Assembly: GCA_028753945.1 (NCBI GenBank)
Contig: JAPNXP010000007.1
Coordinates: 3,038,001-3,102,000 of the forward strand
Direction: 5' to 3'
DNA: 64,000 nucleotides
Origin: Hexactinellida sp. DTS-2022
Lineage: Eukaryota > Porifera > Hexactinellida
This document shows, in pieces, positions 1 through 11,900 of this stretch. A program made the position numbers and the translations under genes. Positions within the stretch are counted from its first letter, which is position 1; each line of letters starts with the position of its first letter. The notes under the pieces are model-generated. The model was not told the DNA's origin and did not search any database. It saw only the letters and a list, made by a program, of their open reading frames with translations.

Positions 1-135
1 TTGTTTTTGTGTTTGAATATTTTATTAATTATGACGTATAGATTAATATGAATGAACACAAGTCCTTTTATTACTATTTTAATTAATTTTCCTATCTGAT
101 GAATGCAGTACATTATGGATATAGTGATACATAGC

Positions 136-291
136 CATAGGCGTCGTAAACCGCCCGGGTGCCCGGAAATGTCCGGGCGGGCCGAAGGGATTGTCCCCAT
201 GCTACTAACACTATACTCCGAGTTTACCCGGACATTACCCGGAATTTCCGGGCGGCCCGATGGATTGACCTTTGCATTTACGACGCCTATG
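136..291. mobile_element. 156-bp hAT-type MITE (CATAGGCGTCG family), TSD TACATAGC
   Basis: Ends are CATAGGCGTCGTAAA and its reverse complement. A perfect 8-bp duplication TACATAGC lies at 128-135 and 292-299. The inside is GC-rich with CCCGGACATT and CCCGGAAATT type inverted motifs. Sister copies are at 38816-38971 and 44582-44737, each with its own perfect 8-bp duplication. The 8-bp duplication and CA..TG ends fit the hAT superfamily; no transposase is encoded. Confidence 0.9.
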
Positions 292-487
292 TACATAGCA
301 TACTCTATATAAGGCCTAACAGTAGATGTACCATGGATGCGGTAATAGATGGACATTAGAAATATAATAATCTTATGGGGAGTGAACACAAAAGCACTTA
401 AGTGCATCTCAACTAGAATATTTCCCAACCCAGAATTTCCGGGGAAGAATAAACACAGAAATTTATTTGGAATTAATATATCTTAAT

Positions 488-600
488 CAGGGGCGTCCTG
501 GCCAGGGGGCCCCTTATTAAACTAGGAGCCCAAATTAGGGCCCCCCCAAGGGGGCCTCAGCGGGGATTCCCCGCTGGCTTGTATGGTCAGGACGCCCCTG
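488..600. mobile_element. Short hAT-type MITE (CAGGGGCGTCCTG ends)
   Basis: CAGGGGCGTCCTG at 488 and CAGGACGCCCCTG ending at 600 are perfect inverted repeats around a G/C-run-rich core. The flanks ATCTTAAT and ATTATAAT match at 6 of 8 positions, as for an aged 8-bp duplication. It lies inside the P-like element. Confidence 0.75.
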
Positions 601-1241
601 ATTATAATGCAAAATAAGTCAACCTAAATACAAAATACAAACATATAAACTACTGTAAACACAACAAATATACGAAATACATCACTGTCTTGGAATTTCT
701 CTCTCTATCTTTCTCTCTCTCTCAAATTCACATCACTTGACAATTAGCTAACTTGATAGCGCGAAATCTAAGATACATATATAAAGAAATTAAGTGCTAA
801 CAACAATAAATATTATGTAATGGTAAACAATAATTCATAAGAAATTTTCAATTTATGTTTATCGATACCTATTTGAAGCACAGAGGATTTGTAGTTGTTA
901 ATTTTATTGTCAAGAAAACAATTAACAGCAGTAAAGATTAACTTGCTCAAAATAACCCATCTGTACACATCGCAATAATTATAATTTGATTTCCAGATAG
1001 TAATATAATCATCATCTTCCATGTATGTATATCAAGATGAGTTATACTAATAAACTTCTAGAGGGACCGTCTACAAGCAAATTCTACAGCTGATTATTGT
1101 TTTCTATTGCAATCAATATCTTCTATAAATTTATATCTGAAATAAGAACAGGCTCGGACGGATAGTTAAGTCAGCCATGATCTGTTTTTTGTAAGAGCTT
1201 GAACTCAGTGTGTGATTCAAAACATTAAAAAAAATTCTTTA

Positions 1242-1943
1242 TCATAAGTTAAAGTAATCGTGCGTGCACACATGGCATTCCTGAGATCCTTTCAAGAACT
1301 TATGGACCGTATAACCTGCGATAAAAGATAATGACTGAAGGATTTGTTGAGAGCATTCAATGGATGATAGAACGCCAATTTCATCAAGAAAAGGCATTAC
1401 AACTATTTCATCATCACTAGATGTATCAGAGTGGGTAGAAAAAGACATTACAAATGTCTGAATCGATTGGAAAAGGTCTTGTTGATCTGCAAACATGTTT
1501 AATTAATATACTAGAAAGTTAAGACGACGCTCGGATCAAGAATTTGAAGGTACGATTTCTCCTCACTTTCAGAAGGTAAGCTAAGGTGTGTGTCTGATTC
1601 ATCAATTCTTCTTCTTTTGCGTCATACGACAAGCGAGTCCGTTTGGTTGTTGAGGTTGAAGAATAGTAGGATGGGCAACAAGGAAGCAAGCAGGGAACGC
1701 ACAGTCTCTCAACTTGGGCTTGGCATGAGGTTTTCAGTGAAAGTGAGAAATTCGACATCTTCTTCCCGAAAATGCTTAACGCATAAGTTAACTACTTTGG
1801 GGTTATCAATAGTATCTCGGTGAAGAGCCCGTAATCCAAGCTTGTCTGAGTTCTGTTGGATTCTCAGGCATCCTGAATATAGGAACTCGATCATCTGGGC
1901 TGTAGTTACTTCTGCATCCGGGGGCTGAGCAACAGCTGGGCAT
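1242..1943 (-). pseudogene. THAP-domain / P-type transposase remnant
   Basis: Reading leftward from an ATG at 1943, the protein begins MPSCCSAPGC, the start of a THAP zinc finger (C2CH), and resembles the THAP gene at 35075. After about 45 codons there is a stop. The frame shifts and resumes with LCVKHFREEDVEF, the second half of the THAP finger. A third frame ends at 1242 with LQSLSFIAGYTVHKFL, which matches the C-terminal part of the transposase at 35827-36528 (LQSLAFIAGYAAYQYL). The region between, including the RNase H-like catalytic domain of P transposases, is missing. So this is an internally deleted and frameshifted gene. THAP domains bind the element ends in P/THAP9 transposases (family knowledge); this copy cannot encode an active enzyme. 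Confidence 0.75.
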
Positions 1944-2351
1944 AATGTAAACGAATCTAATAGTTAGAAGTGAATAAGAACAGTAAGTGAAGAAGAAAAT
2001 GACAAAATAAATATAAAGAGGGGCTAATAATCAATAAAAATCCAAACTTAGTATTTAGTTGGGTAATTGTAACAAAAAAATGTGGTTCATTATAAATAGA
2101 AATATGGGTTAATATATTGTGGTTGGTCAAATATTACCATCTATTAGTGCATCCCTAGTTCATAATTACATGGTTACTGCTAGTAGGCTATGAGTGATAT
2201 ATTGGACATAGTGATAATTTTGCCGCTTTAGGTGTGTCCCGAGCAAATCCCATACAAATTTTATTGGTTATAGTGATATAATTATTGGATATAGTAATAA
2301 TTTGTAGACATATTATACAAGAACCACCATGATCACTATATCATATGCATA

Positions 2352-4424
2352 AAGTTTTCTGATCTCGAGATTTCAACAATATTACTAACCATATATGGAA
2401 AGGTGTGAACATCGCATAACTTACATTCCACAAATATTTTCGATAAAGCAATATGACCGTTGGACTCCAAAATTAGGACTTCATATACGACAATAATATA
2501 TTTCCTGAATCTAGCATAAGCGGAATACGGAATATCAATAAGTACACAATACTATTTTCGGCCTACGCTAATTTTACCGTAAACGAAGTTTACAGTCCCT
2601 ATATTAAAGAAGTCCTACAATTGCTTACAATTAGTGTTGATTACTACCACTCAAATGGAAATATTTGAAATACCAATTGTAATGTGCTAGAAATAATTAC
2701 ATTTCTTTGATCCCTAGGTTTCTTAAAAATAGAATATTTATCAATTTCACGCATATAGAGGTATTCAAAATAACGCAATTTCCACTAGTTGGCCCACTGT
2801 TTATATATATATATATATATATATATAAGGCCATGACACAAATATAGTATGGATATTGCATAAGGGTAATTTTATACTAACCCGTAAATAATATGTCTTC
2901 TCGAAACATATCTATTGTTTTGAATATTCATATTTATACATAATTTATTGACTTTCTTGATTATTCTATAGACTAAAATGGTGTCGATAACTCGATATAC
3001 ATCTCACTTAGAGGTTATGAATTTCTTTCAATATTTAACTATTTTTTACCTTTAGATCTACATTTTTTCGTTCTTAGCATTGCTTATCAATATAAATGCC
3101 TAACTCCTGTTCTGCGACCAATTGCTGAAGGAATTATAAAGGTGAACCATATGAACCTATTTCGCACTTTCTCAAGTTTCGAGTACTGGACAAAAAGTGG
3201 CTAAAAGTTATTTACTGAGATGGAGCTTCTGATCATAAATCGGTATACGTTTGCATCAGCATTTTGTGATGAAGACACAGTGGTCAAAGCAGGAGAAAAA
3301 TTATATTAAGGTTTACTAAAATTAAATTATTTTACTTCTAATGAATTCAGTATACTCGAAAACCAAGAAAAACGTTTCACCAGTGGAGAATCTTTATCGA
3401 TACATTCCAATTTCACCTAACTGAAGTCATAGATATGATATCAACTTGTTGGTTTAAATTTAAGTTGGTAAATACCATTTTCTCTGTCAATCTCTAGGAT
3501 AGCTTATATAAATAGAAACAATAATGTGATGACATATTACGAAATATTTTATTTCCTATTTCCAATGATAATAACATTGTACAGATTCATCGACTAATTA
3601 TACCGATTTTCCTCTTCTCCACATTTCCCTTAGTCAGAATTAATTTACTTGCATTGTTAGATAATCAAAAGTTAAAAATAAACAATTGAGGGCATTGAGA
3701 AATGGAGTATCAACACGAGTCTTTAGTCTTTCATTTACCATAATAATTAAAACCATATTTAGACCCGAAGATACTCGCATACATGATTATTTTTAGATTA
3801 AAGTCCGAGAAAATACAAAAAAATTCGAATTTTGCTCTACTTAGTATTATTATTATTATATTATGGTATGTTCATAATATATAGCTATGATGATATATTT
3901 CATGACTCAACTGACTCTAGACAATATAACATATAACATAATTACGTTTACTAAACACAACGTTTTTGATCAGCGATAAACTGTGTTTGGTGTTATATAC
4001 AAAGGCCATAGAATTTTTAATATGTTCAATATACACCATATGACTGAGATAGTATACAAGATTTAGAATATATATAGTTCTAAAACGTATTTTAAATCGA
4101 TTTCTCCTGATTTGACCTTTTTTATCACTGTGGAAGATATTCAACGAACTTATGAAATTCAGCAAGATGATGGTCGATCCAACATGTTGAAAGATCGAAG
4201 CATGGTCTTGCAAATGCTATCTCTTCAATACTACTACCAATAGTCCTCACTATCATTCTTCAAATGCAGCTAAACCTGTTCGATGTTCAAAGGAACAGGA
4301 GTTATTTGATGAGGCGTTCAAACTTAATATTACTGAAAAAATTCGCCAAGATAATTAAAAAAAATAATACTATACTACTTCGAGGACCTAATAGAAAAAC
4401 TTGCTCATATGAATTTACCTGATA
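2352..4424. other. AT-rich gene-free stretch with an AT microsatellite
   Basis: No convincing gene. A (TA)n tract occupies about 2802-2827. A dispersed repeat shared with 58090-58385 lies at about 3229-3532. Around 4140-4355 there are plus-strand words (EQELFDEAFKLNITE) faintly like the linker after the THAP domain at 35075, too weak to annotate. Confidence 0.5.
3229..3532. repeat. Dispersed repeat, partner at 58090-58385
   Basis: About 270-300 bp in the same order as 58090-58385, for example GTGGTCAAAG, TTCAATTTCACCTAACTGA-like and ACCATTTTCTCT segments, diverged by substitutions and small indels. No TIR or coding frame was recognised, so the class is unknown. Confidence 0.6.
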
Positions 4425-4929
4425 CAGTGAAACCCCGCGTATCGGGGCAGTAGGTTGGGAATTTGCTTTTTCCCCATTAAAAATAACCCCGCGTATCGGG
4501 GCGCCATTCACTTATCGGGGCACTCCACCGAAGATTATTTTCTCTTGAGTAATATTTTTTTCTTTTGAGCAGCTTAGTATTCTTTGTCATGGCCGCTAAG
4601 CGTTCACACTCACGCTAGAGACTCGTGCTGAGCTAATAGAGGGAGTTTTTCATAATAATAAAAATTCCGTGAATATCATGGATTTGTGACTCCTACTGTA
4701 GCCTGTGTAGGTAAAGTACAATGCGAAATTGTTATGTGTAGTAATGCTTAAATATCATCCTTAACTCTAGGTTTTGACTATATGTGTATGATTTGGTGTG
4801 TAGGTGCTAATTTAATTGTTTTAACCAAACATAATGGAATTCTCTTAGAACCCCGCGTATCGGGGCACTCCCTCGTATCGGGGCGCTGAGCGCTTGGACG
4901 GAGGTGCCCCGATACGCGGGGTTCCACTG
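4425..4929. mobile_element. Pogo/Tc1-type MITE (CAGTGAAACCCCGCGTATCG)
   Basis: Left end (TA)CAGTGAAACCCCGCGTATCG and right end CGATACGCGGGGTTCCACTG(TA) form inverted repeats with TA on both sides. Extra internal copies of CCCCGCGTATCGGGGC occur near 4488 and 4852. The TA target and CAGTG start suit Tc1/mariner/pogo-type elements. No transposase gene inside. Confidence 0.8.
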
Positions 4930-6432
4930 TAATTGGCTTTAATGGAAATCTAATGAAGGTATTATTCATTTTATTAAACTTTCATTCTCCGGTCAAACTC
5001 TATCAGTCGACTCTACCTTAGCCGTTAATCACTCTCTTCATACATAGGCGCGGCGTCTTAAAATAATTTCTAGATATCAATTTCATTAGAAGCTATCAGT
5101 GATATCAGACAAATAAAGACTATTATCCATTAAATGAACATGAAATAAACCAATCGATATATACACCCAATACCGTAAATCCATATATTGCCAACAATGC
5201 CAAGGCAACAGAAGATTTACAGAAATCGACAAATGTACTAGAAAACCACACTAATCAAAATATCACACCAGACATGTATTCTGAAGACGCTGTCACCAAA
5301 GTGACATGAACTGCTAGATAGTTTGTAATTCATATCATGTAAAAAAGAAAATTATGCCTTTCGTAAGAATATTTGTTGCTCCAACCTCAAAAGCATATGA
5401 TCAGGAGGTTGTTTCTGATCTTTGGGTAAAATTTGTACAAATATTTTTTGGAGTTACAACACTTTTCGTGTCGGCCGCGGCCGCTGCAGTGTTTGGTTAT
5501 AGCAAGGCCGCTGCTGAGTTACACCAAGGTCACAACCTTTAAAAAAAACCTGCATATGAAAATAACTGCTCCATCGTGTTTTCTCACATATGATCAAGTT
5601 GTTGTATTGAACAACCACAGAATATTTATCTTCCAAAGCTGTTTGATGTTTATGCAGAATAGACATTGCCTTTGCAATATGTTGAAATATGTTTATAGTT
5701 TGCCAGCACGGCACAGTTGCTTAACACATGGAAATAGGAAAATATTTGTGGTTATCCAAATGCCTCTAAATGGTGTTAGGGAGATAGCCCCTTGAAAAAA
5801 AATTTAATTGATTTCATGTTGATAGCATTTTTGGACTACACTATGTAGTAGTAGTTGACCTGAAAAATAGAATCTATTTAGCTTGTATTACTATAGAGTT
5901 ATTTACTATAATATAATTTATCCTATATGAATCCATATAGGCGTTGCCCAGTGATATCAATACAACAGTAAATAGTAAACTTTGTTTGAGGTTGTATTTC
6001 AACTCTAATAGTCTATGATTGAATGACCATAGCTGCATAGGAAGCTTTTGTTGAATTTCTACATAATTCATTTATAATGTAGATTTTTCCAAAATATGTG
6101 TATTATTGGTGGATAATCTTAATATTATCAATTTCTATATCTTTAAAATTAGTAATCTAAAACAACTATCTTACTCTACATACGATAAGGAACAACTTTG
6201 CAATTGATTTTGAGTCCTATCTTTTATATTTTTTGAGATAACACTGGGCAACGAAAATATTTTTAGCGAGATATTTCTTTTGGACAAGATAACGACACTG
6301 AACCACTTCTGAGGAGTTTCGTCACCCAAAATTGACGAACGTGACCCAAAGATTATCGGATTGAAATTTTACTTAATATTCGGGAGGTTTACATATGTAT
6401 GTAATTTATTTATTTTATAATAAATTTTCCGA
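4930..6432. other. Gene-free interval
   Basis: No gene supported. A repeat of about 115 bp at 5436-5552 (GGCCGCTGCAGTG core, followed by TGAGTTACACCAAGG) has a reversed, diverged copy at about 17031-17140. The remainder is AT-rich without recognisable structure. Confidence 0.4.
5436..5552. repeat. GGCCGCTGCAGTG repeat, partner at 17031-17140
   Basis: The two copies are in opposite orientation. They share GTCGGCCGC...CTGCAGTGTT, GAGTTACACCAAGG and a run of A before CTTGC/CCTGC. The open frames across both copies reflect the repeat, not a gene. Confidence 0.6.
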
Positions 6433-6724
6433 CATGGGGTCAAGCCCTTTCAAAAGGGCTTAAGTCCAAGCTCAAGCCCTTAATAAAGGGCTTAAGTCCG
6501 GAATTAAGTCTTTTACTCTAATTATTTAGAAATCCATACCGTATTTTACTGAATAAATGCCTTGAAAAGAGCTTAAAAAATGGCTTGAAGCTCGTGTATA
6601 AAGGGCTTAAGTTCAAGTCCGGACTTAAGCCCTTTTATTAAAGGAGGACTTAAGTACGGATTTAAGCCCTCTCAAAAATGGGCTAACTCCAAAGGGCTTA
6701 AGCCCTTTGGGGCTTGGCCCCATG
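6433..6724. mobile_element. CATGGGG-ended MITE-like repeat
   Basis: Left CATGGGGTCAAGCCC and right GGGGCTTGGCCCCATG are inverted repeats. The inside is filled with AAGGGCTTAAG words in both orientations, a subterminal-array style like that of the Harbinger MITEs nearby. No clear target duplication was found, so the superfamily is open. Confidence 0.55.
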
Positions 6725-7698
6725 CCTGGACTACTATGTATAACTGCACAGGTACAACACTTATTTGAACAATTTTTAATTTTTGGTCCGATCGAAGGGG
6801 CAATCTCCTAAAATTAAAGTTAGATAGTATACTAACATTCATATGAAATTGCAATAGATTTGAACACAAACTACGCCGATAAATATATTTTTGAATTATA
6901 TCAAATGTATAGTTCCATTTGTGGTTATCAGAATTCTAAAAATACAACATATTTCATTTCACTCTGAATTACATTGTATAATGAATCGTGTTTATTTTGT
7001 ATTCAAATATATACAAAATGAGTATGCTCAAACATATATTTCTATACTGATTTACTGTTACACTGATGCATTTTAATTTCAAAAGGGGGAAAGCTCTTAT
7101 GTCCAAAATTGTTCAAATTATTAAAATTGAAATCTCAGGTAAGCGAAAAAAAATGTTCATCAAACAACAACGAGAAATTTTGACAGATTATAGATTAATG
7201 TTGTAATGGAAATCTTAGCTCCCAAAACAGTGCGCAACTTTGAATATTTTAGCGAATTCCATTGTCACTTTGCGTTGCTATTAAAATTCAAAAACGAATT
7301 ATTCGCTACTATTCAGTAGTATATCTTATTGGTTACGCAAATGTATGGCAAATAGTGTATAAAAAGAACAACTGAGCACTTAAGGACAATTTCATCAATC
7401 AGCGCAACGCGCTATGAACTCATATTGGATTTTTGAAATTGAAGGAAGTTAGTTTTGTACAATTCGGAGGTGATTTAGTGTGATGCGGCAGAGACTGCTA
7501 TGCTAGAAAAATTGATCTAAGTGTTCTATGAGTTAACATTGGAAATGAGAAATACAATAAATTGAACGCTATCGACATCAAAATTTCTGCGTCATTAGCG
7601 TTACGAAAATAAACAGTGTCATTAATGATTTCGTAGATCGGCGTCCTCCCGCATATATAAATTGCTGTTGAGTATTTGCATTAAGAATACCGAAAAAA

Positions 7699-8439
7699 AT
7701 GGACCATAACTGCAAAACAAATTGGACCAGGGAAGAAGAATGCAGTTTCGTTAATGAAATTGAATCAGCAGGTGAGATTTTGAGAGGCTCAGGAAATAAT
7801 GCTGACAAAAACAAAAAGAAGAAACAAATATAGAGACATTGTAGTAAAACTTAATTCAGCATATGGCAATGGCAGAGCTGTAGAAGAAGTCAAGAAAAAA
7901 TGTACTAACCTTAAGCTAACGCCAAGTCTAAAATTGATGCAAGCTTTATGGAAGCCAGAAAGACAGGAGGGGGTACAAACACTGCTGGACATGTAGAAGA
8001 CGAGGACATGCTCATTTTATCAGCAGATAGAAGTATTTCTGACTCTGCAGACCGGGTAACAGAGATGTTTCAAAACAACCCTGTTTTCAGTGAAATTTCA
8101 GGTGCTGTTGATCTTTTGCAAGCACCAGCTGGGAACAATTAAATCCCAATAGCATCAAATAGCATAACAGCATCAACAGAGGGTCCCGTTGAATTTGAAG
8201 GAAGTCCAATTTCAGAGTCCCCAGAAGTTGAAACCGCAACATATAAGCCATCAAAGAAAAGTCGGAAGAGAAGGAGTACTGTTGATAACGAAGATGAGCT
8301 ATTGAGTGCTGCAGACTTACTTCCAATACAGCAGGAAGTTTTGTATCAACAAATGGCTGTATTCTCAGCACAGCTTCAGTTGATAGAAGAGCAGAGGGAG
8401 TATTATAGATTGAAATGTCTAAGACTGATGGAAAAATAA
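7699..8439 (+). pseudogene. Harbinger Myb/SANT-like DNA-binding protein, decayed
   Basis: Begins at ATG 7699 (MDHNCKTNWTREEECSFV, a Myb/SANT-like start). It has a stop at about codon 45, shifts frame through NKYRDIVVKLNSAYGNGRAVEEVKKKC, then reads ARKTGGGTNT, the KTGGG motif also present in the intact gene at 21269. A last frame carries a basic cluster PSKKSRKRR (likely nuclear signal) and a helical C-terminus ending at a stop at 8439. At least three frame breaks. In PIF/Harbinger elements such a protein partners the transposase and binds the ends (family knowledge). The Harbinger-type right end at 8895 suggests both belong to one relic. Confidence 0.7.
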
Positions 8440-8734
8440 TGTAAATAATTTCCAACAGTCATGTGAATAAATATGTAAACCCTCTCAGTTGTAATGCATA
8501 TTAGAACTAGGTAGGATTATACATACATTTCAAACAATGTAGGTATGTTAATTCATTCAAGCCAAGAATATTATGCTACGCATTATATCATGTGATTACA
8601 CACAATACCAGAAACCTTTCAAAAATATTAAAGTGAATTTGAAGTCTAATATCAATCAAGGTAGATTAAATGTTCGATAGAAGTAAGTTTGAACAACGTT
8701 TAGGAAGTAATTAGTGAAAATCGAATCAAATACA

Positions 8735-8895
8735 ATACTTAAGACACCTCTATAAGTTGCTTAAAGTTCGGTCTTAAGTTAGGTCTTAAGTTCGAACTTA
8801 AATCATACTGAATACCGATCTTAGTGAATACGACTTAAGATCGAACTTAAGACTTAAGTACTAAGATCGATCTTAAGTTCTTAGTGAATACGGCC
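8735..8895. mobile_element. Harbinger right end with CTTAAG subterminal array
   Basis: Repeated words GATCGAACTTAAG and CTTAAGATCGA in both orientations end with TTAGTGAATACGGCC at 8895, matching the reversed termini of the elements at 13314-13871 and 20762-23889. No left terminus was found. Probably the tail of the element that carried the 7699-8439 gene. Confidence 0.65.
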
Positions 8896-9167
8896 GCAGG
8901 TCTCTGCACACAAAACTCCATTCAATTCAGGAAAACTGACTAAAATTAGAATTTTAGATTTTAATACATCTTCGGATTTTTCCAAATAGACGTATTTGAT
9001 TGTTTGTAATAATGAACAATGTACAGTAGAACCTCGTTAGTACGAATAAGGTATTAAATTCAATGCAATATCAGAATATCCTGGAATATGACTATTAATT
9101 ATTTTTTCCCAAAGTAAAGATTTACGATAAAAAATCAAGGGTCAATAATAAAGCATTGCCGCAAAAC

Positions 9168-9301
9168 CAGAGGCGGCGCGAGGGTGGGGCCAGGTGGGGC
9201 CTGTGCCCCACCTGAATTTAAGTGTGCCCACCTAATTAATGTAAGTGCCCACCTGTGACGTAAATGTGCCCCACCAGTGGCGGCTGGCTAGCGCCGCCAT
9301 C
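9168..9301. mobile_element. hAT-type MITE (CAGAGGCGGCG), TSD CGCAAAAC
   Basis: CAGAGGCGGCG at the left and a CGCCGCC right end are flanked by a perfect 8-bp duplication CGCAAAAC (9160-9167, 9302-9309). The inside has repeated TGCCCCACC/GGTGGGGC words. A hAT non-autonomous element; the right-end terminal bases have decayed. Confidence 0.75.
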
Positions 9302-9309
9302 CGCAAAAC

Positions 9310-10376
9310 CACAATATAATCAATCAGAAAATTACCATTGATCGTCCCAAACTACTGTTTTGAGATTAGACACATCATTTTTTTATCTTATTCGCTTTGT
9401 AGCTATAAATAACCCATACGTCAATAATACTTAATAAGTGGACATATGCTACCAAAAGTATATTTCTCCTTTTTGCCCATAGTGAGTTATGGTGAAGCAT
9501 ATTGGTAATATGGGTAATAACTAATAACAAGTCCAAATCGTTATTGTACATTTTCGATCAAATTTTCAGATTTTTATCACGTAGAGGGTTGAATTATGAT
9601 CGATTAAATGAAATTTCTCACTTAGAAAATGTAAACATGACTTCAAAACAAATATCTATTATCCAGGAGTATGAGACGCTATTTTGGGGTAGGATATTTG
9701 GAAATAGAAACTATGAGCGCGAAAATATGAAATCTACTCCATACCTAAATTAATTTGTGATTTAGGTACATTAAAATTGGATCTGACCAGGAGTAGGAGC
9801 GTATTTGCAAATGACTGCATAATACACTGCTTGGCGATCAGTATAAGAAATAGTCAGGGCCAAAAATCTAATATGTTGAAACTGTTCCAATTATTTAAAT
9901 TAATGTAGTTATATATAGTTATAAAATACACTTTAAACGAATCAATCAATCTACTAATAAGGTACATATCATATTGCAATGAACCTAGTAGTAATGGTAA
10001 CCGGTTAATTTATTTCATCAATATTCGATAACCAGTTATTTCTTCACCGGTTAAACGGTTAATTAATTTCAAGTTCTGAATCAAGTTATGAATCTATTTA
10101 CACAAAAAGTATTCAGATTTAATTAATCGTAAATCCATTTAAGTGTACTCGAATAATATATATTTATTACTAATTTGTAATCAGTTACTATCTCCCTCTG
10201 TACTATATTCTTGTACAGATTATGTAAGTCTATCAATTCATAAAATAATGTTAACAACTCTACAACAAATACTATTATATTACAACTTTAAGAGCAAAAT
10301 ATTTATTCTGTTCACTTTCTTCTAAAAAAATTTTAACTTTCCTTTCTCAAATTCTTTTAGTTTGTATTTTTACATT
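9310..10376. other. Gene-free interval with short dispersed repeat
   Basis: No gene recognised. About 85 bp at 9762-9848 (TTTGTGATTTAGG ... AGGAGCGTATTT ... ATAATACACTG) recurs at 58479-58557. Nearby at 9995-10060 there are ACCGGTTA-type words. Reading frames here are short and unsupported. Confidence 0.4.
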
Positions 10377-10645
10377 ATGGCTAAGAGATCTGAAGTGTGG
10401 AATCATTTTAGTAGGAATTTAGAAGAGGCAAAATGTCGAATTTGTCAGAAAACAGTAAAGGTGGGAGACAACAGGCTTAAGAAATTACCTCATGGTGCAT
10501 GATATCCAACCATTAAAAATTCAAACGAAGACCCAATTCCAAAAAGACATGCTGCACAAAATTCGATTACTCTATATTCAAAAAAGAAACTTTAGATGAA
10601 ATGATTGCTAGGTTAGCGGCAGAGGACGGTTTCAGTTATTCAAAG
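10377..10645 (+). pseudogene. hAT transposase N-terminus with BED zinc finger
   Basis: ATG at 10377 opens MAKRSEVWNHFSRNLEEAKC followed by CRICQKTV and LKKLPH. This is the W/F, CxxC pattern of a BED-type zinc finger. After a stop and frameshift another frame gives ETLDEMIARLAAEDGFSYSK, typical of the segment just after the BED finger in hAT transposases. The sequence stops at 10645 where a TAGGGATGGG-ended element starts. A hAT C-terminal segment lies at 14640-14910 in the same orientation. The two may be ends of one gene separated by later insertions (inference). Nonfunctional. Confidence 0.75.
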
Positions 10646-11882
10646 TAGGGATGGGACGGATGCGAATTTTTCCACATCCGCGAATAAGGATGTGTATTCG
10701 GATGCCAAATGTTTAACGCCGCGGATTCGGATGCGGATGCGGAGCTCAAACCTATTGGCTTTCATTTTTACAATAGTCCTGTTTCGTCAAATATGTCCGG
10801 CTGTAAAAATATGCCCAGCTATTTATATGGACACTTATTTACAAAGCCATGGATACTTTGTAAAAAGATGTCCGACTGTAAAAATTGTCCACTTACGATT
10901 AGAGTAAGAATCTCCGCATTTTAGTCTATTTTCTAGAGATATCAAGTCCTTCTGGGTTTTGTAACAGCACAGATGTGTTTATTTACGGTCACTCATTTAT
11001 TCAATTTCCGAATACAAGAATCAATGCTGTTTTTGATTATCCGTTAACATATCTATTCCTCGTAGTCAATATAAACCATGATCTTCTGAAATTATGGCAC
11101 TATTATTAATCTTACAATGATCAATTCGTACTTTAGGTATCTTAGAAACTAAGTTGTCTAAATTGATTTATAATTGTAATATTCTGACAAATTCTGAAAA
11201 GTGTAATCTCTTATACAATAATTACGCAATATCACAGCTAATATTTAAGGATCTGTTAACTAGTAAATAAATACTGTAACCGTTAACAGATTAACCAAAT
11301 CCTGGTTTACACTGGCTGTTAGGCAGGTTCAACTGTAATTATATCAAGTCACAATTGAGCTAATTGTTTCTAATCTAGTGGAACATTTGACTGTAATTGT
11401 AGGTTAACTAATACTACAGTCCAACTTCGTATTCTCGAAATAAAAATTTGTCCTACTATCCCCGGTGCAGTGTTTGCAACTTTGGATTAACAAGAGTCAT
11501 AGCATCAATACACTAAGGCAATGGCGCGCTTATAAATTTTGAATTAATACTAGATATAATAACACTCTAGGGTTTCTCGGACATATTTTTACGAAACACC
11601 CCTATATTTAGTATAATCTTTTATGAACATAATCGCACAATGAACATAATCGTATGAATATGGTTGAATAACAAAATTATGTTAGACAATTAGGGTAGTG
11701 GACTATTAGAGAGAAGAGACTAAATGGGAGGGGACGGATGTGAAATTCATAAACTCCGCGGATGCAGATGTTAGGCGGATGCGAGAATTTTAAACTCCGC
11801 GTTCGGATGTAAAGGCGGAGTGAATAAATCATGCGGAGCTCTGAGGATACGGATGCGGATGCGGAGCTCTGCCCTATCCCTA
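10646..11882. mobile_element. TAGGGATGGG-ended non-autonomous element
   Basis: Left TAGGGATGGGACGGATGCG and right CCCTATCCCTA are inverted. Clusters of GCGGATGCGGA and ACTCCGCG repeats fill both ends. The flanks ATTCAAAG and GTTAAATA do not match, so the duplication is lost or the ends differ in age. The terminal style matches the TAGGGCTGAAACG element at 49097-49458, which has an 8-bp duplication, so hAT-type is likely. The middle is plain AT-rich DNA. Confidence 0.55.
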
Positions 11883-11900
11883 GTTAAATATAAGCCAGAG

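Larger units (their letters stand above)
130..2192. mobile_element. P-like (THAP transposase) element, 7-bp TSD AGTGATA
   Basis: The left terminus reads CATAGC at 130-135 and resumes at 300 after a MITE insertion. The right terminus ends GTAGGCTATG at 2192. AGTGATA flanks it at 123-129 and 2193-2199. The ends are imperfect inverted repeats that also share an inner block (GGATGCGGTAATAGATGG at about 335-352; reverse of 2134-2152), and the left end resembles the ends of the P-like element at 34658-37058. Inside are a broken THAP/P-transposase gene on the minus strand and two hAT-like MITEs. It is a dead copy sitting inside an older foldback MITE. Confidence 0.75.
106..2351. mobile_element. TA-type foldback MITE, split by a P-like element
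   Basis: The pieces at 106-129 and 2193-2351 belong to one repeat built from motifs such as ATTGGATATAGTGATA on both strands. Its better copy is 24721-25138. The first piece starts CAGTACATTATGG like that copy, and the second carries the same central block (TGCTCGGG region, reversed). A P-like element with a 7-bp duplication, AGTGATA, splits the two. The left TA dinucleotide is not preserved and the right end near 2351 is approximate. The TA target and CAGT start suggest a Tc1/mariner or pogo-type non-autonomous element. No coding capacity. Confidence 0.6.

Noticed and set aside
4140..4355. Possible THAP-transposase linker remnant
   Set aside because: Only a few residues resemble the segment after the THAP domain at 35075; no zinc ligands or catalytic motif visible.
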